Below are positions 12,900-13,799 of a DNA stretch of 13,799 bases, in pieces (within the stretch, counting starts at the first letter, position 1; every line of letters starts with the position of its first letter). The stretch is from JBKEDC01 sp047971925 (GTDB lineage: Bacteria > Bacteroidota > Bacteroidia > Bacteroidales > Prolixibacteraceae), in the NCBI GenBank assembly GCA_047971925.1, contig JBKEAC010000017.1:1-13799 (forward strand), read 5' to 3'. Below the pieces are notes generated by a model that saw only the letters and a list, made by a program, of their open reading frames with translations, did no database searches and was not told where the DNA came from. The translations under genes were made by a program, and so were the position numbers.

Positions 12900-13799
12900 T
12901 CAATCCCCCTGCCTTCCAAACCGCCTTTTCTTTCTTTTCCGTTGATAAAGTTCTGCTTCGGGCTTTACTTCCTCGTCCACATCGGGCAAGAGTGAAAAGC
13001 TTGAAACGTCTTTGTAATCCTCTTGCAAGCTCCTTGCAAGAGGATTTTCAGAATCACCCAGCTTCGATGGCGAAACCACCTTTTCACCCCACATCTCCTG
13101 AAATACATTTGCTGAAAATCCTTTGCCTAGTCGAGAGCCATTGAGCGCACATCGGGTGTGGTGGTCGATGAAGGTTGCGCCATAAATCCGCCCCTCATCA
13201 TTCTTGCGGAAAAGCACTTCGATCTTGTCTTGGGCTAGCAAAGCTCGAAACTCGCTTTCGGTTTTCGCCTGACTTTTAGCTGCGGAAACAGCTTGCCATG
13301 TGTGCGTCTTTAATCCCTTTTGCTTAATGGCAATTTGCGATTTTGTCATGCGTTTTTCCAAAGCTTCCAAGCCGACGGCTTTGCCAATCAGCGAGGATTT
13401 AATCGGCACACCCACTTTGATGCCCATCACATTGGTCGCCTGATAGAGTAAGCCCCGATAAGCAGTGCCGTTGCGCTCACCTCGCACCTCCTCCACCTCC
13501 ACATGATAGCGAGAAAGAATGGCTTTATACTCGCCCAAGGACTGAAAATAATAGCTCCCAGCCACCGCCTTAGCCACCTGCGAGATTTGTCGCTTGATGT
13601 TTCCCGATGCAGTATCAACAGACGATAATCGCCAATCCTCACGCAAAGCCTTTCCCTCGCCGGGCTGCAAGCGATGCTTCGCTTCGAGTTCTTCGGTGAT
13701 GCGTTTGCTGCGGATGAACTCTTGGGAGTCGTTCACCTTTCCGCCATCGGATTTTACTCGAAGTGAAACAATGTGGATGTGTTCCCGCTCAATATCCTC
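12900..13799 (-). CDS. mobB: MobB-like relaxase, C-terminal part (5' end outside window)
   Basis: These are the last 299 residues of a relaxase, the nickase that cuts and carries the transferred strand. The frame is open to the window edge. The GTG at 13736 is an internal valine, because the upstream codons give EREHIHIVSLRVKSDGGKVN. This holds the HxHxV metal-binding motif (motif III, about 13767-13781) followed by NDSQEFIRS, as in Bacteroidales MobB relaxases. The catalytic tyrosine region is outside the window. The remainder is a basic helical C-terminal domain ending KRKKRRFGRQGD. GC content is higher than in the cargo and similar to that of the coupling-protein fragment. Family confidence is high; the mobB name follows conjugative transposon usage. 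Confidence 0.88.
   Translation of the reverse strand, partial: EDIEREHIHIVSLRVKSDGGKVNDSQEFIRSKRITEELEAKHRLQPGEGKALREDWRLSSVDTASGNIKRQISQVAKAVAGSYYFQSLGEYKAILSRYHVEVEEVRGERNGTAYRGLLYQATNVMGIKVGVPIKSSLIGKAVGLEALEKRMTKSQIAIKQKGLKTHTWQAVSAAKSQAKTESEFRALLAQDKIEVLFRKNDEGRIYGATFIDHHTRCALNGSRLGKGFSANVFQEMWGEKVVSPSKLGDSENPLARSLQEDYKDVSSFSLLPDVDEEVKPEAELYQRKRKKRRFGRQGD

Noticed and set aside
12900..13736. Relaxase read as a complete 278-residue protein starting at GTG 13736
   Set aside because: The frame stays open to the window edge and the upstream codons encode the HIHIV relaxase motif, so this is an internal valine.

Overview
The window looks like part of a Bacteroidales (phylum Bacteroidota) mobile element carrying an accessory cargo. 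At both ends are C-terminal halves of mobilization genes of the type found in Bacteroidales conjugative transposons: a MobC-like coupling protein reading rightward (1-825) and a MobB-like relaxase reading leftward (12900-13799). They are convergent, with about 12 kb of cargo between their 3' ends. A TAnnTTTG-type -7 promoter box, the lack of strong Shine-Dalgarno sites and a close match to Bacteroidetes serine palmitoyltransferase also fit this phylum.

The main content is a minus-strand peptide secretion locus (about 822-10493), read from right to left. It starts with a stand-alone LytTR DNA-binding protein (10218-10493). A block of three short genes follows: two double-glycine-leader peptides (9952-10128 and 9758-9916) and a 42-residue one-helix membrane protein (9624-9752, possible immunity protein), ended by an intrinsic terminator (9571-9599). 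A partial duplication of the regulator tail plus its downstream intergenic block (9425-9566, copy of 10158-10301) then leads into a third double-glycine peptide (9253-9396). After it come an outer-membrane beta-barrel-like protein, an S41 protease-like lipoprotein, a C39-peptidase ABC exporter, a fourth double-glycine peptide (4924-5082), a carboxypeptidase-regulatory-like-domain protein, an HlyD adaptor and a TolC outer-membrane channel. Together these form a complete tripartite exporter with its own leader peptidase, and four candidate substrates. I infer a multi-component unmodified (class II-like) bacteriocin or peptide-signal system: the C39 domain would cut after Gly-Gly and ABC-HlyD-TolC would export the cores. 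No lanthionine synthetase or radical SAM enzyme is visible.

Divergent from the regulator, on the plus strand, are an alpha-oxoamine synthase closely resembling Bacteroidetes serine palmitoyltransferase (10830-12080) and a TetR-type regulator with an extra C-terminal helix-turn-helix-like segment (12118-12882). Their link to the peptide system is unknown. An imperfect short repeat, TAAT(T)ATCCAA, lies at both edges of the cargo (823-833 and 12884-12893) and may be an insertion scar.

The peptide genes, duplicated block, terminator and stem-loops were read and aligned by eye. No database search or folding calculation was possible.
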